Assembly: GCA_002070955.1 (NCBI GenBank)
Contig: MWEK01000018.1
Span: 22,533 to 86,532, forward strand
Origin: Planctomycetes bacterium ADurb.Bin069
GTDB taxonomy: Bacteria > Planctomycetota > UBA8108 > UBA8890 > UBA8898
Length of the DNA stretch: 64,000 bases
Direction of reading: 5' to 3'
Shown here: positions 1 to 8,247 of the stretch, in pieces
Numbering within the stretch: the stretch's first letter is position 1
Layout: each line of letters starts with the position of its first letter
Translations under genes and position numbers: made by a program
Notes under the pieces: model-generated
Database searches by the model: none
The model's input: the letters and a program-made list of their open reading frames with translations, nothing else
Told to the model about the DNA's origin: nothing

Positions 1-1488
1 ATAGGCGCCGTCCTCGTCCTGGCGGAACCAGTTGACATGGAAGATCTTCGGTTGCCAGCGCATGCGGACGCCGATTCGGAGCCAGTGCTCGAAGTAGTCC
101 GCCATGTTGTAGCCGCAGAAGGGCAGCATGGCCATGGGATCGCGCCGGACCTCGCCTTGCGTCCCGTACTGGGCGGCGGTGAGCTCGCTGGCCATCGTGG
201 CGCCGACGTAGACGCCGTGGGCCCAGTCGAAGGACTGATAGACCAGGGGGGCCAGCCGCGCGCGGCGGCCGCCGAAGATGATCGCCGAGATCGGCACGCC
301 GTGGTGATGCTCCATGCGGAACGTGTGCGTCGGGCACTGGACGATCGGGGCGGTGTAGCGGCCGTTGGGGTGGGCGCCCTTGACAGGCTTGCCGTCATCG
401 CCGGCCGCGCCGGGGTGCCAGGGCCGGCCCAGCCAGTCCTGCGCGCCGGGCTGGGGCCGGCCATCCCCGTCCTCCCACCACACCGTGCCGTCGGGGTTGA
501 GGACGACGTTGGTGAAGATCGTGTTGCGTTGGATGGTCTTGACCGCGTTGGGGTTCGTGCGGCTGTTGGTGCCGGGCGCGACGCCGAAAAAGCCGGTCTC
601 GGGGTTGATGGCCCAGAGCTTGCGGTCGGTGTCGATGCGCATCCAGGCGATGTCATCCCCGACGGTCCAAATCCGGTACCCCTTGGCCTTGAGACGCTCG
701 GGCGGCACGAGCATGGCGAGGTTGGTTTTGCCGCAGGAGCTCGGGAACGCGGCGGCGACGTAGTCAATGCGGCCGTTCGGCTCCTCGATGCCGACGATGA
801 GCATGTGCTCCGCCAGCCAGTTCTCCTTGTGCGCCATGTAGCTGGCGAGCCTCAGCCCGAGGCATTTCTTGTTGAGGAGCACGTTGCCGCCGTAGCCTGA
901 GCCGACGCTCCAAATCGTGTTGTCCTCGGGGAAGTGCAGGATGAGGCGGTGATCGACCTTGAGGTCGGCCTTGCTGTGGAGGCACCGGGTGAACTCGCCG
1001 CCGAAGCCCAATTCCTCCAGCACGTCCTTGCCCACGCGCACCATGATGAGGAGGTTGAGGACCACGTAGATGCTGTCCGTGAGCTCGATGCCTATCTTGC
1101 TGAAGGGCGAGCCCACCGGGCCCATGGAAAAGGGGACCACGTACATGGTTCGGCCCCGCATCGAGCCCTCGAAGTACTTGCCGGCGCGCCGATAGCCTTC
1201 CTGGGGCGCCATCCAGTTGTTGTTGGGGCCGGCGTCCTCCTTCACCGGGGTGCACACGTAGGTCAAGTGTTCGGTGCGGGCTACATCGTTCGGGTCGGTG
1301 CGGTGGTAGAGGCAGCCGGGCAGCGCGCTCTGGCTGAGCTTGTGCACTTCGCCGGTCGCGAGCGCCGCCTGGAGGAGTTCCTCGCGCTGCCGCGCGGAAC
1401 CGTCGATGAGGACGATCTCGTCCGGCTGGCACATCTTGGCCATCTCCTCGACCCAGCCGTTGAGAGCAATGTGTTGCGTAAGTGACAT
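1..1488 (-). CDS. pckG: Phosphoenolpyruvate carboxykinase (GTP), 3' end cut by window edge
   Basis: Cytosolic enzyme that interconverts oxaloacetate + GTP and phosphoenolpyruvate + GDP + CO2 (gluconeogenesis/anaplerosis). The frame stays open from the ATG to base 1, giving 496 residues of a family that usually has about 590-620, so only the C-terminal part lies outside. Visible motifs: the PEPCK P-loop FPSSCGKTN (about residues 247-256, K254), the kinase-2 motif GDDIAWM just after it, and NPETGFFGVAPGT. The last visible residues, NWFRQDEDGAY, match the conserved WFRxDEDG segment of GTP-type enzymes. The start is supported by AAAGGA upstream of ATG. It lies 112 bases downstream of glnS on the same strand but probably has its own promoter (1576-1604). 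No frame disruption is seen. Confidence 0.95.
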   Translation of the reverse strand, partial: MSLTQHIALNGWVEEMAKMCQPDEIVLIDGSARQREELLQAALATGEVHKLSQSALPGCLYHRTDPNDVARTEHLTYVCTPVKEDAGPNNNWMAPQEGYRRAGKYFEGSMRGRTMYVVPFSMGPVGSPFSKIGIELTDSIYVVLNLLIMVRVGKDVLEELGFGGEFTRCLHSKADLKVDHRLILHFPEDNTIWSVGSGYGGNVLLNKKCLGLRLASYMAHKENWLAEHMLIVGIEEPNGRIDYVAAAFPSSCGKTNLAMLVPPERLKAKGYRIWTVGDDIAWMRIDTDRKLWAINPETGFFGVAPGTNSRTNPNAVKTIQRNTIFTNVVLNPDGTVWWEDGDGRPQPGAQDWLGRPWHPGAAGDDGKPVKGAHPNGRYTAPIVQCPTHTFRMEHHHGVPISAIIFGGRRARLAPLVYQSFDWAHGVYVGATMASELTAAQYGTQGEVRRDPMAMLPFCGYNMADYFEHWLRIGVRMRWQPKIFHVNWFRQDEDGAY

Positions 1489-1575
1489 TATCGGAATCCT
1501 TTGCGACGACGCATGGGCCCGCGCGCACCCGGCGGACGGGGAAAGCGCCCCGAAGTCCGCAGAGGGCAACCCCCT

Positions 1576-1600
1576 ATTCAAACAGATAAAAAGCGCGGCG

Positions 1601-1604
<4 letters not shown>
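1576..1604 (-). promoter_or_regulatory. Candidate promoter of pckG, overlapping glnS end
   Basis: On the minus strand TTGACG (1599-1604) and TTGAAT (1576-1581) are separated by 17 bases. The -35 hexamer coincides with the loop of the glnS terminator and contains the glnS stop codon. The -10 has 4 of 6 consensus bases, so this is a moderate call. Confidence 0.4.

Positions 1605-1610
<6 letters not shown>
1584..1610 (-). terminator. Rho-independent terminator of glnS
   Basis: Minus strand: stem GCGCGG / CCGCGC (1605-1610 with 1593-1598), six-base loop TTGACG, followed by TTTTT (1588-1592). The TGA stop codon of glnS sits in the loop, so the coding sequence runs into the hairpin. Confidence 0.65.
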
Positions 1611-3316
<1,706 letters not shown>

Positions 3317-3376
3317 GATCGAGCTCCTTTCATGCCGGGGCGCCCCGCGCCCGCGGGCCCGCGGTCCGAACGGGGT

Positions 3377-3406
3377 ATTGTACCGCCCAAAACCGGTCCG
3401 GGAGAA
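3377..3406 (-). promoter_or_regulatory. Candidate promoter of glnS
   Basis: Minus strand TTCTCC (3401-3406), 18-base spacer, TACAAT (3377-3382). This puts the transcript start about 55 bases before the glnS ATG. The -10 is strong and the -35 weak. Confidence 0.45.
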
Positions 3407-3439
3407 GGGCGCGGCGTTTAAGGAGTCTCCCCGCGTTGT

Positions 3440-3468
3440 TTGACTGTCGCGGAGTATCCGCTTACGAT
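3440..3468 (+). promoter_or_regulatory. Candidate promoter of the methyltransferase gene
   Basis: TTGACT (3440-3445), 17-base spacer, TACGAT (3463-3468). Predicted transcription begins at about 3475, leaving a leader of about 130 bases before the methyltransferase ATG. An ATG lies at 3477, right at the predicted start. Confidence 0.55.
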
Positions 3469-3603
3469 CCCGGGATATGACAACGCCAACGAGGGCTCCT
3501 ATCGGGTTGCTCGCGGCACCGAGTGGAGCTCCGTCGATGTGGGGGTGTTCCAGGAATAGGGGTGTGGCGGGGTCGAACCCCTCAGGCGGCTTGGGCAAAG
3601 GTG

Positions 3604-4248
3604 ATGGACGCGGAAACCTATGACGGCTGGTATGAGACGCCGCGGGGCCGCTGGATCGGGCGGCGCGAGGCGGCGTTGCTCCTCGACGAGCTGGAGCCCC
3701 GCCCGGGGGAAGCGGTGCTCGATGTCGGCTGCGGCACGGGCTACTTCACGCGCCTCCTCGCTTCGGCGACGGAAGGGCCGGTCAGCGGCGTCGATGTCAA
3801 TTCCGAGCGGTTGGCGTATGCGCGGCGCCAGGCGAAGGCCAACCTGTCTTACGAGCTTGCCGACGCGCGCGCCCTGCCCTATGGCAGCGCGAGCTTTGAC
3901 CTCGTCGTGTCCGTCGCGGCGCTGTGCTTCGTCGAGGACGAAGGCGCCGCTGTCCGCGAGCTGGTTCGCGTTGCGCGGCGCCGGGTGGCCATCGGCCTGC
4001 TCAACCGCCGCAGCCTCCTGTGGCTCCGGAAGGGCGTGAGATCCGGCCGCGGCGGCTACCGGGGCGCCCGCTGGCATACGGTTGGCGAGGCCGCGGGATT
4101 GTTTGCCGGGCTGCCGGTGCGGCGGGTTCGGACAAGGACGGCGATCCACCTTTCCGGCGGGGGACCGCTCGCGCGGATCGTGGAGCCCCTATGGCCGCGG
4201 TGGCTCCCCACCGGCGCTTTCATCCTGGTGGTCGCGGATATCGTTTGA
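3604..4248 (+). CDS. Class I SAM-dependent methyltransferase
   Basis: A 214-residue soluble Rossmann-fold methyltransferase. Motif I is [15 protein letters not shown]. The acidic residue ending strand 2 is in [10 protein letters not shown], motif II is [19 protein letters not shown], and the post-motif helix carries [19 protein letters not shown]. This is the UbiE/COQ5-like arrangement of small-molecule methyltransferases. The substrate cannot be told from sequence. The frame is open 27 codons further upstream, but [17 protein letters not shown] resembles a natural start. A GTG directly before it (3601) is possible. It is divergent from glnS. I do not assign it to menaquinone methylation (MenG), because it lies 52 kb from the men genes and is shorter and more divergent than that enzyme. 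Confidence 0.85.
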   Translation: MDAETYDGWYETPRGRWIGRREAALLLDELEPRPGEAVLDVGCGTGYFTRLLASATEGPVSGVDVNSERLAYARRQAKANLSYELADARALPYGSASFDLVVSVAALCFVEDEGAAVRELVRVARRRVAIGLLNRRSLLWLRKGVRSGRGGYRGARWHTVGEAAGLFAGLPVRRVRTRTAIHLSGGGPLARIVEPLWPRWLPTGAFILVVADIV

Positions 4249-4452
4249 TCGTAAGGGTCCGGCGAAGTCCGTCTGGGGCGAGCGCTGTGGGCCGGCATAA
4301 CAACCTTTCCTCTCCTCGCGTTCTCGAGTCGGTTTGCCTCGCGTTCTTGTCCCTGGAGCTTCGCGCGGGCCGCTGGGGACGCCTCCCTGGACGGACGCGA
4401 GAAAGAGAGTCTCGGAACTTCACTGAATGCGCGGCGCGCCTCGCGGGCAGGG

Positions 4453-4572
4453 CCTCCGTTACATGGAGGGGCGGCAGCCCGACCAAGGGACGGACGATCC
4501 GAAGCGGTGAAGGTCCGCGTTCCGCCTGTGGGCGGTCACCGATCGGGAGCGGCGTTCCCGCCACGGCCCGAT
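4453..4572. ncRNA. Possible structured RNA element of unknown type
   Basis: The 440 bases between the methyltransferase stop and tRNA-Val hold no credible gene. Within them, perfect inverted repeats follow one another: CCTCC/GGAGG (4453-4457 with 4465-4469); a nested pair with outer CGGTGA/TCACCG (4505-4510, 4536-4541) around CCGCC-TGTG-GGCGG (4522-4535); and outer ATCGGG/CCCGAT (4542-4547, 4567-4572) around GCGG-CGTTC-CCGC (4549-4561). Outer stems that include A and T pairs, nested over inner stems, are more RNA-like than random GC-rich sequence. The strand is undetermined, and no hallmark of RNase P RNA, tmRNA, SRP RNA or 6S RNA was recognised. Confidence 0.25.
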
Positions 4573-4649
4573 GTCGCTTCGCGCGCTTGCCGGGCGGTTT
4601 TGAGGAAACCCGTCCGCCGGCGGCTGTCTCGACCCGGGCGCTTCGAAAC

Positions 4650-4677
4650 AAAAAAGGCCGTAACATACGTCACGGCC
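4650..4677 (-). terminator. Rho-independent terminator after tRNA-Val
   Basis: Minus strand stem GGCCGT / ACGGCC (4672-4677 with 4656-4661), 10-base loop, then TTTTTT (4650-4655). It lies 12 bases past the CCA end of the tRNA. Confidence 0.8.
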
Positions 4678-4689
4678 AGGCGTTAAGTC

Positions 4690-4766
4690 TGGTGGGCGAT
4701 ATAGGGCTCGAACCTATGACCTCCAGCTTGTCGAGCTGGCGTTCTAGCCAACTGAACTAATCGCCC
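4690..4766 (-). tRNA. tRNA-Val (anticodon GAC), CCA encoded, C at position 33
   Basis: A 77-base cloverleaf. Acceptor GGGCGAT pairs with ATCGCCC, the discriminator is A and the terminal CCA is encoded. The D arm is GTTC/GAAC, the anticodon stem is CCAGC/GCTGG with loop TCGACAA, and the T arm is ATAGG-TTCGAGC-CCTAT. Counting from the stem, the anticodon is GAC (valine, GUC codons). The base before the anticodon is C, where position 33 is almost always U. A strong promoter lies just upstream (4778-4806) and a terminator follows, so the gene is a single transcription unit. Confidence 0.88.
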
Positions 4767-4777
4767 TGCAAAGGAGA

Positions 4778-4806
4778 ATCGTAGGCGCTTGCGGTTCGGC
4801 TGTCAA
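4778..4806 (-). promoter_or_regulatory. Promoter of tRNA-Val
   Basis: Minus strand TTGACA (4801-4806), 17-base spacer, TACGAT (4778-4783). The predicted start is about 5 bases before the mature tRNA 5' end. Confidence 0.75.
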
Positions 4807-4813
4807 GGACGAG

Positions 4814-5980
4814 CTACCGCGCGGCGAGGAGCCGCGTGAAGGTGTCGTTGACGATGCCCCCGCAGGCCTCCAGCCAGAGGCTCACCTTGTCGGCCTGGTT
4901 GAAGTAAACGAGCAGCCCCCAAAGGTAGAACGGCGCGGCGAGCGCCAGCCCGAGGGCGAGCGCCTTCACCAGTTGCCCCGTGGCGCGGCGCTGCTCGCGG
5001 AGGATCGGCATCCGCTCCTCCTCGCGCTCGTGCACGCGGCTGCCGCTCGGCGCGAGCGTGACTTCCTGGTTGCGCAAGGAAGGCTGCACGGGCGGGGCGG
5101 GGGCCGTGAAATCCTCAATTATCGTGTCCGTGTAGTCGAAGGCGGGCAAGTTGCGGGGCGGCGGCGCCGCCGGCGCGGGACTCGGCAGGCGCGTCGCGGG
5201 CTCGGAAGACGTCCTCGGGTGCGCGTCGAGTAGCGGCGCGCCCGACAAGTCCTTGACCGGCGCGGAGGGCTCCTTCGGCTTCGCGCGGCTAACATTGGAG
5301 TCGCTGATGCGCACCGCCACCGATCCGCCGTCGAGGAGCTTGACGTTGCCGTCGGGCGTGATCGACATGCCGGCTCTGCATTTCGGGCAATGCAGGCGGC
5401 TGGTCTTCATGATGGGCGCGATCTCCAGCGTCACGGCGCACATCTTGCAGGGGAACCGCACGCGGTCGGGCGGCCTCACGGGTTGCAGTTTCACGGTCTT
5501 GCTGCCGGTGTCCTTGACCTGCGCGGGTTTTTCGCCGATGTATCCCGCCGCGGCGGGAGCGGCCGTGGCGGTGGCGGTGGCGGCGCGGGCCGGGGCGTCG
5601 GCGGCCGTTCCCGACTGCGCGGCCGGCGCATCGGGGTCGAGAAGCTTGATCTTCGTTACGGCGCGGGGCTTCTCCGGCTCGGCGGGAGAATGAGACGCCT
5701 TGCGGCGCGCCAGAGTGTCGGGGCTGTACAGATCGAGCTCCGAGCCGGCAAGCAGTTGCTGGAGCGTGATCTCGCTGGCGACGCCGCCTGTCGGGGAGCC
5801 TTCGCGCTCGGCCGCGTCCGGACGGAACGCGATGTCTTCGGCCTTTTTCTTCACGGGCGCCGGCACGGACTGCTGCTTGGAGGCGCAGCGCTCGCAGACG
5901 TGCGCGCCGGCTTCGAGAGTCTCACTGTTCCCCTGCAGCTTGATGATTTCGCCGCACATCTCGCAATATCGCAGTTCCAT
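4814..5980 (-). CDS. Zinc-ribbon protein with C-terminal membrane anchor, function unknown
   Basis: 388 residues. Two putative zinc ribbons are visible. The N-terminal one uses C6, C9, C29 and C32 (YCEMCGE ... HVCERCA). The second uses C178, C181, C198 and C201 (FPCKMCAV ... LHCPKCRAG). Between and after them are low-complexity stretches rich in Ala, Pro and Lys (about 100-165 and 235-305). One hydrophobic helix lies at about 337-360 (ALALGLALAAPFYLWGLLVYF), so most of the protein probably faces the cytoplasm. The frame extends upstream across the neighbouring gene, but the ATG here has AGGGGG before it and opens directly onto the first ribbon. It lies 8 bases downstream of the small membrane protein gene, likely in one transcript. 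Function is not recognised. Confidence 0.75.
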   Translation of the reverse strand: MELRYCEMCGEIIKLQGNSETLEAGAHVCERCASKQQSVPAPVKKKAEDIAFRPDAAEREGSPTGGVASEITLQQLLAGSELDLYSPDTLARRKASHSPAEPEKPRAVTKIKLLDPDAPAAQSGTAADAPARAATATATAAPAAAGYIGEKPAQVKDTGSKTVKLQPVRPPDRVRFPCKMCAVTLEIAPIMKTSRLHCPKCRAGMSITPDGNVKLLDGGSVAVRISDSNVSRAKPKEPSAPVKDLSGAPLLDAHPRTSSEPATRLPSPAPAAPPPRNLPAFDYTDTIIEDFTAPAPPVQPSLRNQEVTLAPSGSRVHEREEERMPILREQRRATGQLVKALALGLALAAPFYLWGLLVYFNQADKVSLWLEACGGIVNDTFTRLLAAR

Positions 5981-5988
5981 GGTTCCCC

Positions 5989-6507
5989 CTACAACGAGGT
6001 GCCGTAGAAAAGCAGCGCGCCGGCGGCCGCGGTTTCGATAGCGCCCAGAAGCATGACCGGCACGGTCACGTGGCGGAAGCCTCGGCCGGCGATGGTCGCG
6101 CCCCCGCCCAGGATCAAGCCCAGGCAGGCCTGGAGCGCCGCGAGATTGAACACGAGGCCGAGGTTGTGGGCGCTCGTAGTGCCCTGGCGCCAAAGGAAGA
6201 AGAGCAGCACGGCGAAACCGGCCGCGGTCAGCACGCTGAACGTCCCGCCGAACAACAGGATCTGGCTCGTTCTGACCTGCGCGCTGCGCGAGCGCGTGCT
6301 GCCGGCGACCGCCACGCCGAAAAAGGCCAGCGCCACGGATACCGTCAGGAACAGCCACGACAAGGGGTGGGGGTTCGCCAAGGGAATCAGGATCGGCTTC
6401 CACCAGGTGTCCGGAGGCGTGTTGCCCGGCAGGAAAACCCCGGTGCCGACTAAATAGGTGCCGAGCAGCCCCACGAGCATGGCACTGACGGAGAGAACGA
6501 CACGCAT
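5989..6507 (-). CDS. Small polytopic membrane protein, function unknown
   Basis: 172 residues with about four hydrophobic helices: about 4-25 (possibly a signal anchor), 48-68, 84-107 (SQILLFGGTFSVLTAAGFAV) and 120-170. There are no charged catalytic motifs and no family is recognised. The start has GGAGGAAGGG just upstream and its own promoter at 6541-6569. The next gene, a zinc-ribbon membrane protein, begins 8 bases later, so the two are probably co-expressed and may work together. Confidence 0.75.
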   Translation of the reverse strand: MRVVLSVSAMLVGLLGTYLVGTGVFLPGNTPPDTWWKPILIPLANPHPLSWLFLTVSVALAFFGVAVAGSTRSRSAQVRTSQILLFGGTFSVLTAAGFAVLLFFLWRQGTTSAHNLGLVFNLAALQACLGLILGGGATIAGRGFRHVTVPVMLLGAIETAAAGALLFYGTSL

Positions 6508-6540
6508 AGACCCTTCCTCCCCAGCGGCTGAGTTCGGAGA

Positions 6541-6569
6541 AGTATAACTCCGGGGCGAAGGGGCGTCAA
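6541..6569 (-). promoter_or_regulatory. Promoter of the two-gene membrane protein operon
   Basis: Minus strand TTGACG (6564-6569), 17-base spacer, TATACT (6541-6546). It separates this pair from the GTPase operon upstream. Confidence 0.65.
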
Positions 6570-6585
6570 ACCGCGGCGGCGCGGG

Positions 6586-8247
6586 TTATCGGCACTCCGG
6601 AGGCAGTGCGGCGCGCAGCGCCGCGAGGCGCGCGGCGAGGTCCGCAATGCGCGCCTCGTAGGGCGCACGGCGCTCGGACGCCGCGGCTTCCAACGCCGCG
6701 CGGAGCGATGCGGACAGCGCTTCGAGGATGCGCTCGGCGCGCCGGGAGACGCGGAACAACGCGCCGGCGACGGCGGCGGCGTAGACGGCGACGATGATTC
6801 CCGCCCACAGGGCAAGCACCCCCGGCCGGAGGAGCCCGAGCAATCCGCGCGCGCCGCCGAGCAGCAGCCCGCGCAGCATGGCGCCGGGCGGCGCCCCATC
6901 CTCGATCTGACCAAGGAGTTCGAGCAACGCGGGTCGAAACGTACAGAGAAACATTATCGACACGGCGACGCACACGACCCAGAGAAAGCGTTTCCGGCGC
7001 GGGGGGCCGGCCAGGGTTTCGAGGTGTTCGCCGTAGTCCCACGGCGCCGCGCGCGGCGCGGCCGTGGGACGATCCGGCGCCTGCTCCCAGTGTTCCGCGA
7101 AGGTCCGGCGGAGCCGCGCCTCGGCGCGCTCGGCGCGGTGCGCAAAGGCCTTGACGCGCTCGTTGACGATGCCGGGCTCGGGAAGCTCGGCCCGGCCCCG
7201 CGCCGTAAGCGCCCGGGCGATGAGGCGGGCCGGCAACGCCCACGCCGCGGTGTTCCGCCGGGCGATCATGCGGGCGAGGTCGGGCAGGAGGCGCGGTGGA
7301 AAGGCCCCCTCGCAGACGGCGCGTCCGGCGAGGTCGAGTTCCCGCGCGATTTGCGCCACGGCGTTGCGGCAGGCATCGAAGCGCGCCGCGAAGCGCGCCG
7401 CGTCCGCGGCGCGGCGCACGCGGGCGCAGAAGCGCTCGAAAGCAGCCTCGAGATTGCGCTCCTTGACGAGGCGGCGCAGCTTCTCCCCGCGCAGCTCCCC
7501 GATCGTCGTCTCGAGGGCGGCGAAGGCGGGCGGCGTGGCGCGGCCCTTCAGCTTGGCCTCCAGCGCCTCGCACGCGCTGAGCGGCATGACGCGCAGCGCC
7601 TTCGCGCCCGCGCCGGCGCGCAGCTTCGCCTGCAGGTCGGTGACCAGGTCGGCGAGGACGTCTTGGCCCCGGCCGGCATAGCGCGCGGCGAGGACATCGC
7701 TCTTGTTGAGGACGACGATTTTGTTCTCGCGGGCGTGTGCGGCGGCTTCGACGAGATCGTGAAACGCCCGGTCCCCGTACTTGTGCGGGTCGGTGACCAG
7801 AAGGAGGAGATCGGTCTGCGGCAGGATGAACGTCAAGGTGCGGCGGTGTTCGGCGCGCATGCTGTCGCCGTCAGGCAGGTCGAGGATCAGAATCCGCCTG
7901 AGGTCCTCGCGGGTGTGGCGGCGTTCCTCGAAGGCGCGCCGCTCTCCGGGCGGGGCGATCGGGTAGTCCTGGGCCTCGTGGCGGTAGATCGTCACGCGGT
8001 CGCTCGTGGGTCGCGCGACGCTCGCCGGGGTGATGACCGCGCCGGCTAGAGCATTGATGAGGGTCGACTTCCCGACGCCCGTGCCGCCGGCGATGCCGAT
8101 CACGACGACATCGTCGGCCCGCGCGAAGGCGCGGCGCAGTTCGGCCGCCTCGCGCCCGAGCTCGTCCGCCGCGCGGGCTCCGAGCGCCGGCGCCGCGCCG
8201 GCGAGGGCGCGTTCGATTTCCGGGAGCACCTGGACGGGCAGCGTCAT
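6586..8247 (-). CDS. Dynamin-like GTPase with C-terminal membrane helices
   Basis: 553 residues. The N-terminal GTPase domain has G1 GGTGVGKST (about 54-62), conserved Thr in RPTSDRVT (switch I), G3-like DLPDGDS (123-129) and a canonical G4 NKSD (181-184). A long helical middle, rich in Arg, Ala and Glu, follows. Two hydrophobic segments lie near the C-terminus (WVVCVAVSIMFLC and LWAGIIVAVYAAAVAGALF), with a helical tail. This layout of GTPase, helical bundle and paired membrane segment is that of bacterial dynamin-like or YfjP-like large GTPases that act on membranes. The ATG overlaps the stop of the upstream gene (ATGA), so the two are translationally coupled. The biological role is unknown. 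Confidence 0.8.
   Translation of the reverse strand: MTLPVQVLPEIERALAGAAPALGARAADELGREAAELRRAFARADDVVVIGIAGGTGVGKSTLINALAGAVITPASVARPTSDRVTIYRHEAQDYPIAPPGERRAFEERRHTREDLRRILILDLPDGDSMRAEHRRTLTFILPQTDLLLLVTDPHKYGDRAFHDLVEAAAHARENKIVVLNKSDVLAARYAGRGQDVLADLVTDLQAKLRAGAGAKALRVMPLSACEALEAKLKGRATPPAFAALETTIGELRGEKLRRLVKERNLEAAFERFCARVRRAADAARFAARFDACRNAVAQIARELDLAGRAVCEGAFPPRLLPDLARMIARRNTAAWALPARLIARALTARGRAELPEPGIVNERVKAFAHRAERAEARLRRTFAEHWEQAPDRPTAAPRAAPWDYGEHLETLAGPPRRKRFLWVVCVAVSIMFLCTFRPALLELLGQIEDGAPPGAMLRGLLLGGARGLLGLLRPGVLALWAGIIVAVYAAAVAGALFRVSRRAERILEALSASLRAALEAAASERRAPYEARIADLAARLAALRAALPPECR

Noticed and set aside
3568..3581. GGGGTCGAACCCC resembling a tRNA T-arm (also near 26567-26581)
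   Set aside because: No acceptor, D or anticodon arms around either copy. Simple GC-rich inverted repeats.
3317..3598. 94-codon N-terminal extension of glnS
   Set aside because: A clear Shine-Dalgarno sequence and the family N-terminus support the inner ATG. The extension would also cover both divergent promoters.
4249..4650. Possible RNase P RNA, tmRNA or SRP RNA in the gap before tRNA-Val
   Set aside because: None of their conserved core sequences could be found on either strand, so the element is left unnamed.
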